From Microcella sp. (GTDB taxonomy: Bacteria > Actinomycetota > Actinomycetes > Actinomycetales > Microbacteriaceae): a stretch of 39,329 nt of DNA. The stretch covers positions 1 through 39,329 of the forward strand of contig NZ_JAUSMI010000091.1 of NCBI RefSeq assembly GCF_030645145.1, written 5' to 3'. The notes below the pieces were generated by a model. The model searched no databases and was not told the DNA's origin. It saw only the letters and a list, made by a program, of their open reading frames with translations. The translations under genes were made by a program, and so were the position numbers. Positions 27,775 through 35,570 of the stretch are shown in pieces (within the stretch, counting starts at the first letter, position 1; each line of letters starts with the position of its first letter).

Positions 27775-29634
27775 ATGACGCTGCTCGACCACCCGCGCAC
27801 CGATTCCCCGCTCGAGGCGGCTCCCGCATCCCCCGCCGGCTCGAGCGCGCAGCGCCCCGCCGATGTCGTCGCCTGGGTCGCCGAGCTCGCCGAGCTCATG
27901 GAGCCCGCCGACATCCACTGGTGCGACGGGTCGACGCGCGAGCGCCACGAGCTCCTGCAGCTCCTCGTCGCCAACGGCACCCTCGAGCAGCTGAACCCCG
28001 AGCTGCGCCCCTACTCCTTCCTCGCGCGCTCGCACGAGGCCGATGTCGCCCGCCTCGAGTCGCGCACGTTCATCTGCTCGGCCGAGCAGATCGACGCCGG
28101 CCCGACCAACAACTGGGCCGACCCCGAGCGCATGCGCGCCGAGCTCACCGACCTCCTGCGCGGCTCGATGCGGGGGCGCACGATGTACGTCATGCCGTTC
28201 TCGATGGGCCCCATCGGCTCGCCCATGGCGAAGCTCGGCGTGCAGGTCACGGACTCTCCCTACGTCGTGGTGAGCACGGGCACGATGACCCGCATGGGCA
28301 CCGCCGCTCTCGACCAGATCGCCGCGGGCGCCGAGTGGGTCCCCGCGATCCACAGCGTCGGGGCGCCCCTCTCGCCGGGCGAGAAGGACGTCGCCTGGCC
28401 CTGCAACGACACCAAGTACATCGTGCACTTCCCCGAGACGCGCGAGATCTTCTCCTACGGCTCCGCCTACGGCGGCAACGCCATCCTCGCCAAGAAGGCC
28501 TTCGCGCTGCGCATCGCCTCCGTCCAGGCGCGCGACGAGGGCTGGCTCGCCGAGCACATGCTGCTCATCAAGGTCACCGCGCCCTCGGGCAAGGCGTACC
28601 ACCTCGCGGCCGCGTTCCCGAGCGCGTGCGGCAAGACCAACCTCGCGATGCTCGCGCCGAGCATCCCGGGCTGGACGATCGAGACGATCGGCGACGACAT
28701 CGCCTGGCTGCGCATCGGCGCGGACGGCCGCCTGCGCGCGATCAACCCGGAGGCGGGCTTCTTCGGCGTCGCCCCCGGCACGAGCGCGAAGACCAATCCG
28801 ACGGCGATGGACACCCTCTGGGGCAACACCGTCTTCACGAACGTCGCCAAGACCGAGGACGGCGACGTGTGGTGGGAGGGCATGACCTCCACCCCGCCCG
28901 CGCACCTCACGGACTGGCGCGGCAACGCGTGGACGCCCGACTCCGGCGTCCCGGCCGCCCACCCGAACTCCCGCTTCACCGTGTCCGCCCGTCAGTGCCC
29001 GTCCATCGCGAGCACGTGGGAGGACCCGGAGGGCGTCGTCATCGACGCCATCATCTTCGGCGGCCGCCGAGCGACGAACGTGCCCTTGGTGGTAGAGGCG
29101 CGCGATTGGGATCACGGCGTTTTCCTGGGCGCCACGATCGCATCGGAGCAGACGGCGGCCGCCGAAGGCACTGTGGGCGAGCTGCGTCGCGACCCGTTCG
29201 CGATGCTGCCGTTCTGCGGCTACAACATGGGCGACTACTTCGCCCACTGGCTCGACTTCGGTCGTCGCCTGCGCCGCTCCGCCCGTGTGCCGCGCGTGTT
29301 CCAGGTCAACTGGTTCCGCAAGGGTGCCGACGGCTCGTTCCTGTGGCCGGGCTTCGGCGACAACGCCCGCGTTCTGCAGTGGATGGTCGAGCGCCTCGAG
29401 GGCACCGCGGGCGCCGAGGACTCGCCCCTCGGCTCGATCCCGACCGCCGACGGTCTCAACCTCGAGGGCCTGGACATCGCGGAGGACCGCCTGAGCGAGC
29501 TCTTCGCCCAGGACAAGCAGGCCCTGCGCGCCGAGGCCGACGACATCGAGGAGTTCTTCGGGACCTTCGGCGACCGGATGCCCGCGGAGCTCGACCGTCA
29601 GCTCGAGCTGCTGCGCCGCCGCCTGGCCGACTGA
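27775..29634 (+). CDS. pckG: phosphoenolpyruvate carboxykinase (GTP)
   Basis: Converts oxaloacetate and GTP to phosphoenolpyruvate, GDP and CO2, the entry step of gluconeogenesis from acids. The 619-residue length and motifs are those of the GTP enzyme: the catalytic cysteine and kinase-1a P-loop [13 protein letters not shown] (Cys285, Lys287), the PEP/oxaloacetate region with [19 protein letters not shown], and a C-terminal [20 protein letters not shown] block that includes guanine-binding residues. ATG 27775 follows GGAGAG. It diverges from a RamB-like regulator, consistent with expression on acetate-like carbon sources. Confidence 0.98.
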   Translation: MTLLDHPRTDSPLEAAPASPAGSSAQRPADVVAWVAELAELMEPADIHWCDGSTRERHELLQLLVANGTLEQLNPELRPYSFLARSHEADVARLESRTFICSAEQIDAGPTNNWADPERMRAELTDLLRGSMRGRTMYVMPFSMGPIGSPMAKLGVQVTDSPYVVVSTGTMTRMGTAALDQIAAGAEWVPAIHSVGAPLSPGEKDVAWPCNDTKYIVHFPETREIFSYGSAYGGNAILAKKAFALRIASVQARDEGWLAEHMLLIKVTAPSGKAYHLAAAFPSACGKTNLAMLAPSIPGWTIETIGDDIAWLRIGADGRLRAINPEAGFFGVAPGTSAKTNPTAMDTLWGNTVFTNVAKTEDGDVWWEGMTSTPPAHLTDWRGNAWTPDSGVPAAHPNSRFTVSARQCPSIASTWEDPEGVVIDAIIFGGRRATNVPLVVEARDWDHGVFLGATIASEQTAAAEGTVGELRRDPFAMLPFCGYNMGDYFAHWLDFGRRLRRSARVPRVFQVNWFRKGADGSFLWPGFGDNARVLQWMVERLEGTAGAEDSPLGSIPTADGLNLEGLDIAEDRLSELFAQDKQALRAEADDIEEFFGTFGDRMPAELDRQLELLRRRLAD

Positions 29635-29678
29635 GCGAGCCCGCTGAGAGATCTCGGCGCGCCGTCGTCGAGCATCGC

Positions 29679-29684
29679 TAGACT
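29679..29684 (+). promoter_or_regulatory. possible -10 element for the TPM-domain gene
   Basis: TAGACT fits TANNNT and lies about 60 bases upstream of the ATG at 29744, leaving a leader with a strong GGAGGG site. The -35 region is not recognisable, so this is a weak call. The rest of the 29635-29743 gap shows a short GAGATCTC palindrome and no clear pckG terminator. Confidence 0.3.
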
Positions 29685-29743
29685 CACCGGCACCATCGGC
29701 GCCGCAGGCGACCGGGGCGGTGACGGCGAGTCGGAGGGCATTC

Positions 29744-31858
29744 ATGAGCGTGGTCGACGGGTCGCGCAGGCGGTCGCCGCTCACAGCACTGGCGGTGAGC
29801 GCGATCGCGGGAACCGCCCTGTCGATCGCTCTCGCGCAGCCGGCCGCGGCATCCGAGCCTCTCGATCTCGACGGCGCCTACGTCCTCGACTCCGCGGGGG
29901 CCCTCGGCGGTGAGACCGCTCGCGTCGAGCGCGCGCTCGACGAGCTCTTCGACGAGACCGGAGCCGGCCTTTTCGTCGTCGTGACCGATCGCTTCGAAGG
30001 CGCCGCCGACAGCTTCGACTGGGCCGAGCAATCGGCCGTGCTCTCCTCCCTCGGCGACCGCGACACCCTCCTGGCGATCTCGGTCGACGAGCGCGCGTAC
30101 GCCTTCTCCTACGGCCCGGACTGGCCGGTCGACGGCGCGGTCGCCGAGCGCGCCGAGGTCGACCGCCTCGTGCCCGCACTGCGCGACGACCGCTTCGCCG
30201 ACGCGATCGTCGCGTACGCCGACGCGCTGGCCATGAGCGGCCCGGGCGGCTCGAGCGACGAGGGCCCGACGGGCGACGACGCCGAGGGCGGGGATGCCGG
30301 AGGCGGCGGCATCCCGCTCGTCGCGATCATCGCGGGGCTCGCCGTCATCGCGCTCCTTGTGTGGATCGTCATGCGCGCTCGACGCCGCTCCCGCGGTGCG
30401 GCAGGCGGAGGCCCCGGCGAGGTCGCGGGCCCGCCCGCCCCGAGCGTCGAGGAGCTCGATCGCACCGCGGCTCGACGTCTCGTGCAGCTCGACGATGCGC
30501 TCACCACGAGCGAGCAGGAGCTGGGGTTCGCCGAGGCGCAGTTCGGCGGAGAGACGGTCGCCGGGTTCCGCACCGCGCTCGACGGCGCTCGCGAGCGCGT
30601 CGCGGAGGCCTTCCGCCTGCGGCGCACCCTCGACGACGCCCAGCCCGACCCCGAGCCCGCTCGCCGCGCGACGCTCGAGCGCATCGGCGCTCTCCTCGAC
30701 GAAGCGGATGACCTGCTCGAGGAGCAGGAGGAGGCGTTCGACGCGCTCCGCGACGTCGAGCAGTCGCTGCCCGACGCTCTCGGCGCCCTCCGGTCGGCCG
30801 AGGTCGACCTCGAGGCCCGAACGGTGGCCGCCGCGGCGACCCTCGATCGACTGCGGGCCGAGTACGCCCCGGACGCGATCGCGGCGATCGCCGACACTCC
30901 GGCGCAGGCCGCTCGACTGCTCGCCCTCGTTCGCGAGGAGATCCTCGACGCCGAGGCGAAGTCGACCGCGGGCGCGACGGGCGAGGCGGCCGTGGCCGTG
31001 CGCTCGGGCCAGCTCGCGGCCTCCCAGCTCGGAGGCTCCCTCGACGCCGTCGACCGGCTCGCCAACGAGCTCGCCGAGGCGCGGTCGAGTCTCGTCGCCC
31101 AGCGCGCCGACCTCCGCTCGGGCCTGCAGGCCGCGGCGGCTCTCCCCGCCGAGGCGACCGTGAGCGCGGCCGCCGCGAGCGCGGAGCGCGCCCTCCGGGC
31201 GAGCGAAGGAGGAGAGGCCGACCCCGTCGACGCCCTTCAGGCCCTCGTCCTCGCCGACCGACGTCTCGACGAGGCGCTCGCGACCGCGCGAGCGGTGGGT
31301 GAGCGCCGACAGGCCGCGGCCGCCGCGCTCGATCGCAGCCTCGCCGCCGCCCGCAGTCGCATCCTGAGCACCGCCGAGTACATCGCCGCGCACCGCGGCG
31401 GCGTCGGCGCGACCGCGCGCTCCGCCCTCGCGGAGGCGCAGGCGCAGCTCGACGCGGCTCTGCGCGCCCCCGTCGACCAGCCCGAGCAGGCCGTTCAGGC
31501 GGCGCAGCGCGCCGCCGAGCTCGCCGGCCAGGCCCTTCGTCAGGCGGAGGCCGACGTGTCATCCACCATGAGCGGCGGCGCACCGGTCGGGCTCCCGGGC
31601 TTCCCCGGCGGGCTCCTCGGCGGCGGACGGTCGGGCGGCGGGCTCGGCGAGGCCATCATCGGCGGGCTCATCGGCGGCCTGCTGAGCGGCGGTGGCTCAC
31701 GAGGCGGGTTCGGCGGCGGAGGCTTCGGGGGCGGAGGCTTCCCCGGCGGCTTCGGCGGCGGCTCCCCCACGTTCGGCTCCTCCCGGCGCTCCGGCGGCGG
31801 CGGCTTCAGCGGCGGCTCGCGCTCGAGCGGGCGGCGCAGCGGGGGCGGACGATTCTGA
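29744..31858 (+). CDS. TPM-domain membrane protein with coiled coil and Gly-rich tail
   Basis: A 704-residue envelope protein. A signal peptide (about 1-38, ending AAASEPLD) precedes an extracytoplasmic TPM domain (about 42-165, with LDLDGAYVLDSAGAL and ERALDELFDETGAGLFVVV). A membrane helix follows at about 190-210, then a long Ala/Glu/Arg-rich helical, probably coiled-coil, cytoplasmic region (about 230-600) and a roughly 95-residue glycine-rich tail. GGAGGG 6 bases upstream fixes the start at ATG 29744. The next gene is pspA, and such pairs are common in actinobacteria, which suggests a membrane-stress role. Biochemical function is unknown. Confidence 0.88.
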   Translation: MSVVDGSRRRSPLTALAVSAIAGTALSIALAQPAAASEPLDLDGAYVLDSAGALGGETARVERALDELFDETGAGLFVVVTDRFEGAADSFDWAEQSAVLSSLGDRDTLLAISVDERAYAFSYGPDWPVDGAVAERAEVDRLVPALRDDRFADAIVAYADALAMSGPGGSSDEGPTGDDAEGGDAGGGGIPLVAIIAGLAVIALLVWIVMRARRRSRGAAGGGPGEVAGPPAPSVEELDRTAARRLVQLDDALTTSEQELGFAEAQFGGETVAGFRTALDGARERVAEAFRLRRTLDDAQPDPEPARRATLERIGALLDEADDLLEEQEEAFDALRDVEQSLPDALGALRSAEVDLEARTVAAAATLDRLRAEYAPDAIAAIADTPAQAARLLALVREEILDAEAKSTAGATGEAAVAVRSGQLAASQLGGSLDAVDRLANELAEARSSLVAQRADLRSGLQAAAALPAEATVSAAAASAERALRASEGGEADPVDALQALVLADRRLDEALATARAVGERRQAAAAALDRSLAAARSRILSTAEYIAAHRGGVGATARSALAEAQAQLDAALRAPVDQPEQAVQAAQRAAELAGQALRQAEADVSSTMSGGAPVGLPGFPGGLLGGGRSGGGLGEAIIGGLIGGLLSGGGSRGGFGGGGFGGGGFPGGFGGGSPTFGSSRRSGGGGFSGGSRSSGRRSGGGRF

Positions 31859-31931
31859 GCAGCACCCCTCACGACGCACACGGCCCCGATCGCTCGATCA
31901 CGGGCATCCCCGACAGAAAGGCAGCACGAGA

Positions 31932-32684
31932 ATGACGAAGCAATCGATCTTCGGCCGCATCGCCCAGCTCGCCCGGGCGAACATCAACGCCCTCCTCGAT
32001 GCGGCGGAGGACCCGCAGACGATGCTCGACCAGATGGTGCGCGACTACTCCTCGAGCATCCAGGAGGCCGAGGCCGCGATCGCGCAGACGATCGGCAACC
32101 TGCGCCTGCTCGAGCAGGACCACGCGGAGGACGTCGCCGCCGCGCAGGACTGGGGCCGCAAGGCCGCGGCCGCGAGCGCGAAGGCCGACGAGCTGCGCAC
32201 GAGCGGGAACACCGCCGATGCCGACCGGTTCGACACCCTCGCGAAGGTCGCCCTCGGCCGCCAGCTCGCCGCCGAGAACGAGGCGAAGGGGGTCGAGCCG
32301 ACGATCGCCGCGCAGACCGAGATCGTCGCGAAGCTCAAGACGGGCCTCGAGCAGATGCGCGGCAAGCTCGGCGAGCTCGCATCCAAGCGCGACGAGCTCG
32401 TGGCGCGGTCGAAGATCGCCGACGCGCAGTCGCAGGTTCTCGACGCCGTGAAGAGCATCGACATCCTCGACCCGACGAGCGAGCTCGGCCGCTTCGAGGA
32501 GAAGGTCCGCCGCGAGGAGGCCCGCGTCATGGGCCAGCAGGAGCTCGCCGCCTCGAGCCTCGACGCGCAGTTCGAGAGCCTCGACGACGCGAGCGAGTCC
32601 GCCGAGATCGAGGCGCGCCTGGCCGCCCTCAAGCTCGGGTCGTCCGGCTCGACCTCGCCCTCGCCCTCGGCGATCGAGGGCTGA
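31932..32684 (+). CDS. pspA: PspA/IM30 (Vipp1) family membrane-stress protein
   Basis: A 250-residue, almost wholly helical ESCRT-III-like protein that coats and protects stressed membranes. The N-terminal KQSIFGRIAQLARANINALL helix and AEDPQTMLDQMVRDY segment (about 27-41) are the family signature; long charged coiled-coil helices follow to about 225, and a Ser/Pro-rich tail ends it. It begins 73 bases after the TPM-domain gene and is probably co-expressed with it. Confidence 0.93.
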   Translation: MTKQSIFGRIAQLARANINALLDAAEDPQTMLDQMVRDYSSSIQEAEAAIAQTIGNLRLLEQDHAEDVAAAQDWGRKAAAASAKADELRTSGNTADADRFDTLAKVALGRQLAAENEAKGVEPTIAAQTEIVAKLKTGLEQMRGKLGELASKRDELVARSKIADAQSQVLDAVKSIDILDPTSELGRFEEKVRREEARVMGQQELAASSLDAQFESLDDASESAEIEARLAALKLGSSGSTSPSPSAIEG

Positions 32685-32689
32685 CGCCG

Positions 32690-33820
32690 CTGATCGCCGC
32701 CGACCGCACCGACACCGACCGCACCGCCATCGACCCCCGTCCGCGCTGGGCGGGGGTCGATGCCGCGCGCGGTCTCGCGGTGCTCGGCATGATCGCGGCC
32801 CACACGGTTCCCCGCCCGGGCGGGCTCGGCGCCGAGGAGCTCGTCGTCGACGGCCGCCCCTCCCTGCTGTTCGCGCTCGTCGCGGGCGTCGCGCTCGGCC
32901 TCATGACGGGCCAGGATGCTCCGCCTCCCGCCGGCGCGCGCTCCGAGCCACGGCTGCGCCTCGTCATCCGCGCCCTGGCGCTCCTGGCCGCGGGCATCCT
33001 CCTGTGGCTCCTGCCGCACGGCATCGCGGTCATCCTCGACTACTACGGCGTGATGTTCCTGCTCATGGTCCCGCTGCTGTTCCTGCCGCGCTGGGGGCTC
33101 GCGCTCGTCGCGGCGACGGTGCTCGTCGTCGCGCCCGCGCTGCGGGACGCGGTCGTGCGCGCGGGGGCTCCCGAGCAGGAGCCGGCCGCGACGGTCGTCG
33201 ACTACCTGCTCACGGGGTGGTACCCCGCCCTGCTGTGGGTGCCGGTCCTCGCCGTCGGGCTCCTCGCCGCGCGCTCCGGGCTCGCACGGCGGCGCGTCCG
33301 TCTCGCGCTCGTGCTCGGCGGGGCGACCGCGAGCGTCGCGGGCTACGGCGCGGGGGCGCTCCTCCCACGGATCCCGACCGGCGCGGGCCTCGGCCTCGAC
33401 GACGTCACCGCCGAGGCGCACTCCGGCACGATCGCCGAGCTGCTCGGCTCGGGCGGACTCGCGGCGGCCGTGCTCGGACTCCTGCTGATCGCGCTCGACC
33501 CCGTGGGTCCGGCGCGCATCGGGCGCGGGGCGGGCCGGGGAGCGACGGCGCTCCGGCTCGTCCTCGAGCCGCTGCGCGCCCTCGGCCGCGTCGCGCTCAC
33601 CGTCTACGTCGGCCACGTGCTCGTGATCGCGGCGCTCTCGCCGCTCGGCGGCGCGGGTCGCTTCGAGGGCGTCGTGGGATGGGGCATCCTCATCGTGCTC
33701 TCGGTCGCGGGGGTCGCCATCGGTCTCGCGTGCGAGGCGCTCGGGCGGCGCGGCCCCCTCGAGGCCGCGCTCTCGGGTCTTGCGGCCCTCCCCTTCCGTC
33801 CGGCTCGAGTGACAGACTGA
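32690..33820 (+). CDS. DUF418/HGSNAT-like multi-pass membrane protein (non-canonical start)
   Basis: A polytopic membrane protein, about ten helices, with the N-terminal RWAGVDAARGLAVLGMIAAH signature and C-terminal LGRVALTVYVGHVLVIAAL of the DUF418/heparan-alpha-glucosaminide acetyltransferase-like group. The first GTG (32780) or ATG (32789) would cut through the signature. The only reasonable upstream choice is CTG at 32690, which has GAGGG 9 bases before it and gives 376 residues. It follows pspA by 5 bases. Whether it transfers acyl groups is not known. Confidence 0.75.
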   Translation: MIAADRTDTDRTAIDPRPRWAGVDAARGLAVLGMIAAHTVPRPGGLGAEELVVDGRPSLLFALVAGVALGLMTGQDAPPPAGARSEPRLRLVIRALALLAAGILLWLLPHGIAVILDYYGVMFLLMVPLLFLPRWGLALVAATVLVVAPALRDAVVRAGAPEQEPAATVVDYLLTGWYPALLWVPVLAVGLLAARSGLARRRVRLALVLGGATASVAGYGAGALLPRIPTGAGLGLDDVTAEAHSGTIAELLGSGGLAAAVLGLLLIALDPVGPARIGRGAGRGATALRLVLEPLRALGRVALTVYVGHVLVIAALSPLGGAGRFEGVVGWGILIVLSVAGVAIGLACEALGRRGPLEAALSGLAALPFRPARVTD

Positions 33821-33824
33821 CCCC

Positions 33825-34670
33825 ATGGCAGCGCATTTCGTGGTGGTCCCCCAGTGGCAGGGCTCGGGCGCCGAGCGCGCGATGCGCCTCGTCGACGGGG
33901 CGGAGGCGATCCGCGGCGACCTGCCCGCGAGCGCGACGACGGTCATCGAGGTGCCGCTCGAGGCCGGTGACGCCGAGCAGACGGGCATCCATCGCTGGAG
34001 CTCACTGAGGATCGTGCGCGAGCGGCAGACGGCCGCGCTCGCCGCGATCGACGGGACGGCGATCACGATCGGCGGCGACTGCGGGGTCGAGCTCGCGGCG
34101 GTCGAGCACGTCGCGCGAGCGGGTCGCACCGTCCTCGTCTGGGCCGACGCTCATGCCGACCTCAACACGCCCACGAGCTCCCCGTCCGGCGCCTTCCACG
34201 GCATGGTGCTGCGCTCGATCATCGACCACGGGCTCGTCGCCCCCGCCGACGTCCTCCTCGTCGGCGCGCGCGACCTCGACCCCGCCGAGGAGCACGCGGC
34301 CGAGTCGCTCGGGATCGCGCACGTCCCGATCGGCGATGTCGGCGCCGCGGTCGCCGAGCGTGCGGCCGAGGGCGCCACCGAGCTCTACATCCACGTCGAC
34401 CTCGACGTCATCGATCCGGCGGAGTTCGGCGGGGTCGGGTTCCCGACGCCGTTCGGCACGACCGTCTCCGAGCTCGTCGCCGCGATCGGGGCGGCGCGCG
34501 CCGCCCTCCCGCTCTCGGGAGCGGGCGTCACCGAGTTCGCCCCCGCGAGCGCGGAGGACGCGGGCGACGACCTGCCGAGCATCCTGCGCGTGATCTCGGC
34601 GCTCACGAGGCCGGCCCCCGCCGCCGATGCGGCACCAGCTCGCCGGACGGAAGCTCCGCCGGCGGCCTGA
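33825..34670 (+). CDS. arginase/agmatinase-family (ureohydrolase) protein
   Basis: A 281-residue ureohydrolase-fold enzyme, a family that hydrolyses guanidino or formimino groups with a two-metal (usually Mn) site. Metal ligands visible: Asp108, His110 and Asp112 in WADAHADLNTP, and Asp192/Asp194 in HVDLDVIDP. The first motif is GGDCG, so a cysteine (Cys86) sits where arginases have a histidine ligand (GGDHS). Substrate cannot be assigned to arginine with confidence. The ATG at 33825 is only 4 bases after the preceding stop; no strong ribosome-binding site is seen. Confidence 0.87.
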   Translation: MAAHFVVVPQWQGSGAERAMRLVDGAEAIRGDLPASATTVIEVPLEAGDAEQTGIHRWSSLRIVRERQTAALAAIDGTAITIGGDCGVELAAVEHVARAGRTVLVWADAHADLNTPTSSPSGAFHGMVLRSIIDHGLVAPADVLLVGARDLDPAEEHAAESLGIAHVPIGDVGAAVAERAAEGATELYIHVDLDVIDPAEFGGVGFPTPFGTTVSELVAAIGAARAALPLSGAGVTEFAPASAEDAGDDLPSILRVISALTRPAPAADAAPARRTEAPPAA

Positions 34671-34722
34671 TGCGGGCGGTGGGCGCTGTCGAGCGACCCC
34701 TCGCGAGCACGGCGCCGATGGC

Positions 34723-34728
34723 TAGAGT
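34723..34728 (+). promoter_or_regulatory. -10 element of a probable leaderless promoter (enoyl-CoA hydratase gene)
   Basis: TAGAGT lies 7 bases before the ATG at 34736, a spacing typical of leaderless actinobacterial transcripts, and no Shine-Dalgarno sequence is present between them. Confidence 0.45.
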
Positions 34729-34735
34729 GGCGCGC

Positions 34736-35560
34736 ATGTCCGACTCTCCCGCATCCTCCGCCGACGGCACGACCGGCGCGCCGCGCCGCGTCACGATCGA
34801 GCGCGACGGCCACCTGCTCCTCATCGGCCTCGATCGCGTCGACAAGCGCAACGCCGCCGACCTCGCGATGCTCCAGCAGCTCGCGCTCGCGTACGGCGAG
34901 CTCGACCGTGACGAGGAAGCCCGCGTCGGCGTCGTCTTCGCCCACGGCGACCACTTCACCGGCGGGCTCGACCTCGGCGACATCGCCCCGCGCGTGGGCC
35001 CTGAGGGCCTCGCGATGGTGCCCGAGGGCGGCCTCGACCCCTGGGGCGTGCAGGGTCCGCGCGTGCGCAAGCCCGTCGTCCTCGCGGTGCAGGGCACGTG
35101 CCTCACCCTCGGCATCGAGCTCGCCCTCGCGAGCGACGTCGTCGTCGCCGCGAGCGACACCTCGTTCTCGCAGCTCGAGGTCGCGCGCGCGATCCTCCCG
35201 TTCGGCGGCGCGACTCTCCGCTTCCCCGCCGTCGCCGGCTGGAGCAACGCGATGCGCTGGATGCTCACGGGCGACCGCTTCGACGCCGTCGACGCCGCGC
35301 GCATGGGCATCGTGTCCGAGATCGTCGAGCCGGGCGAGCAGCTCGCCCGGGCCGTCGAGCTCGCGCACCGCATCTCCGTCCAGGCGCCGCTCGCCGTCCA
35401 GGCGACCCTCGAGAACGCCCGCCTCGCCGTCGCCGAGGGCCCGGGAGCCGCGGCCGCCCGCCTGCAGGGCGAGCTCGTCCGCCTGATGCAGACCGAGGAT
35501 GCCCGCATCGGCATGGAGGCCTTCCTCCGTCGCGAGACCCCCCGCTTCGTCGGCCGATAG
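34736..35560 (+). CDS. enoyl-CoA hydratase/isomerase (crotonase) family protein
   Basis: A 274-residue crotonase-fold protein, probably adding water to an enoyl-CoA in fatty-acid or related acyl-CoA breakdown. The oxyanion-hole segments are HGDHFTGGLDL (about 78-88) and VQGTCLTLGIELALASD (about 118-134). Glutamates equivalent to both catalytic residues of mitochondrial hydratase appear to be kept (in GIELA and QLEVARAI). It ends in RRETPRFVGR. It has no acyl-CoA dehydrogenase neighbours here, so the pathway is not defined. Confidence 0.9.
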   Translation: MSDSPASSADGTTGAPRRVTIERDGHLLLIGLDRVDKRNAADLAMLQQLALAYGELDRDEEARVGVVFAHGDHFTGGLDLGDIAPRVGPEGLAMVPEGGLDPWGVQGPRVRKPVVLAVQGTCLTLGIELALASDVVVAASDTSFSQLEVARAILPFGGATLRFPAVAGWSNAMRWMLTGDRFDAVDAARMGIVSEIVEPGEQLARAVELAHRISVQAPLAVQATLENARLAVAEGPGAAAARLQGELVRLMQTEDARIGMEAFLRRETPRFVGR

Positions 35561-35570
35561 GAGCCGCACC

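Noticed and set aside
27655-29784. 709-codon minus-strand frame opposite pckG
   Set aside because: pckG is certain from its motifs; the opposite frame has no homology signal and overlaps the operator region and the start of the RamB-like gene.
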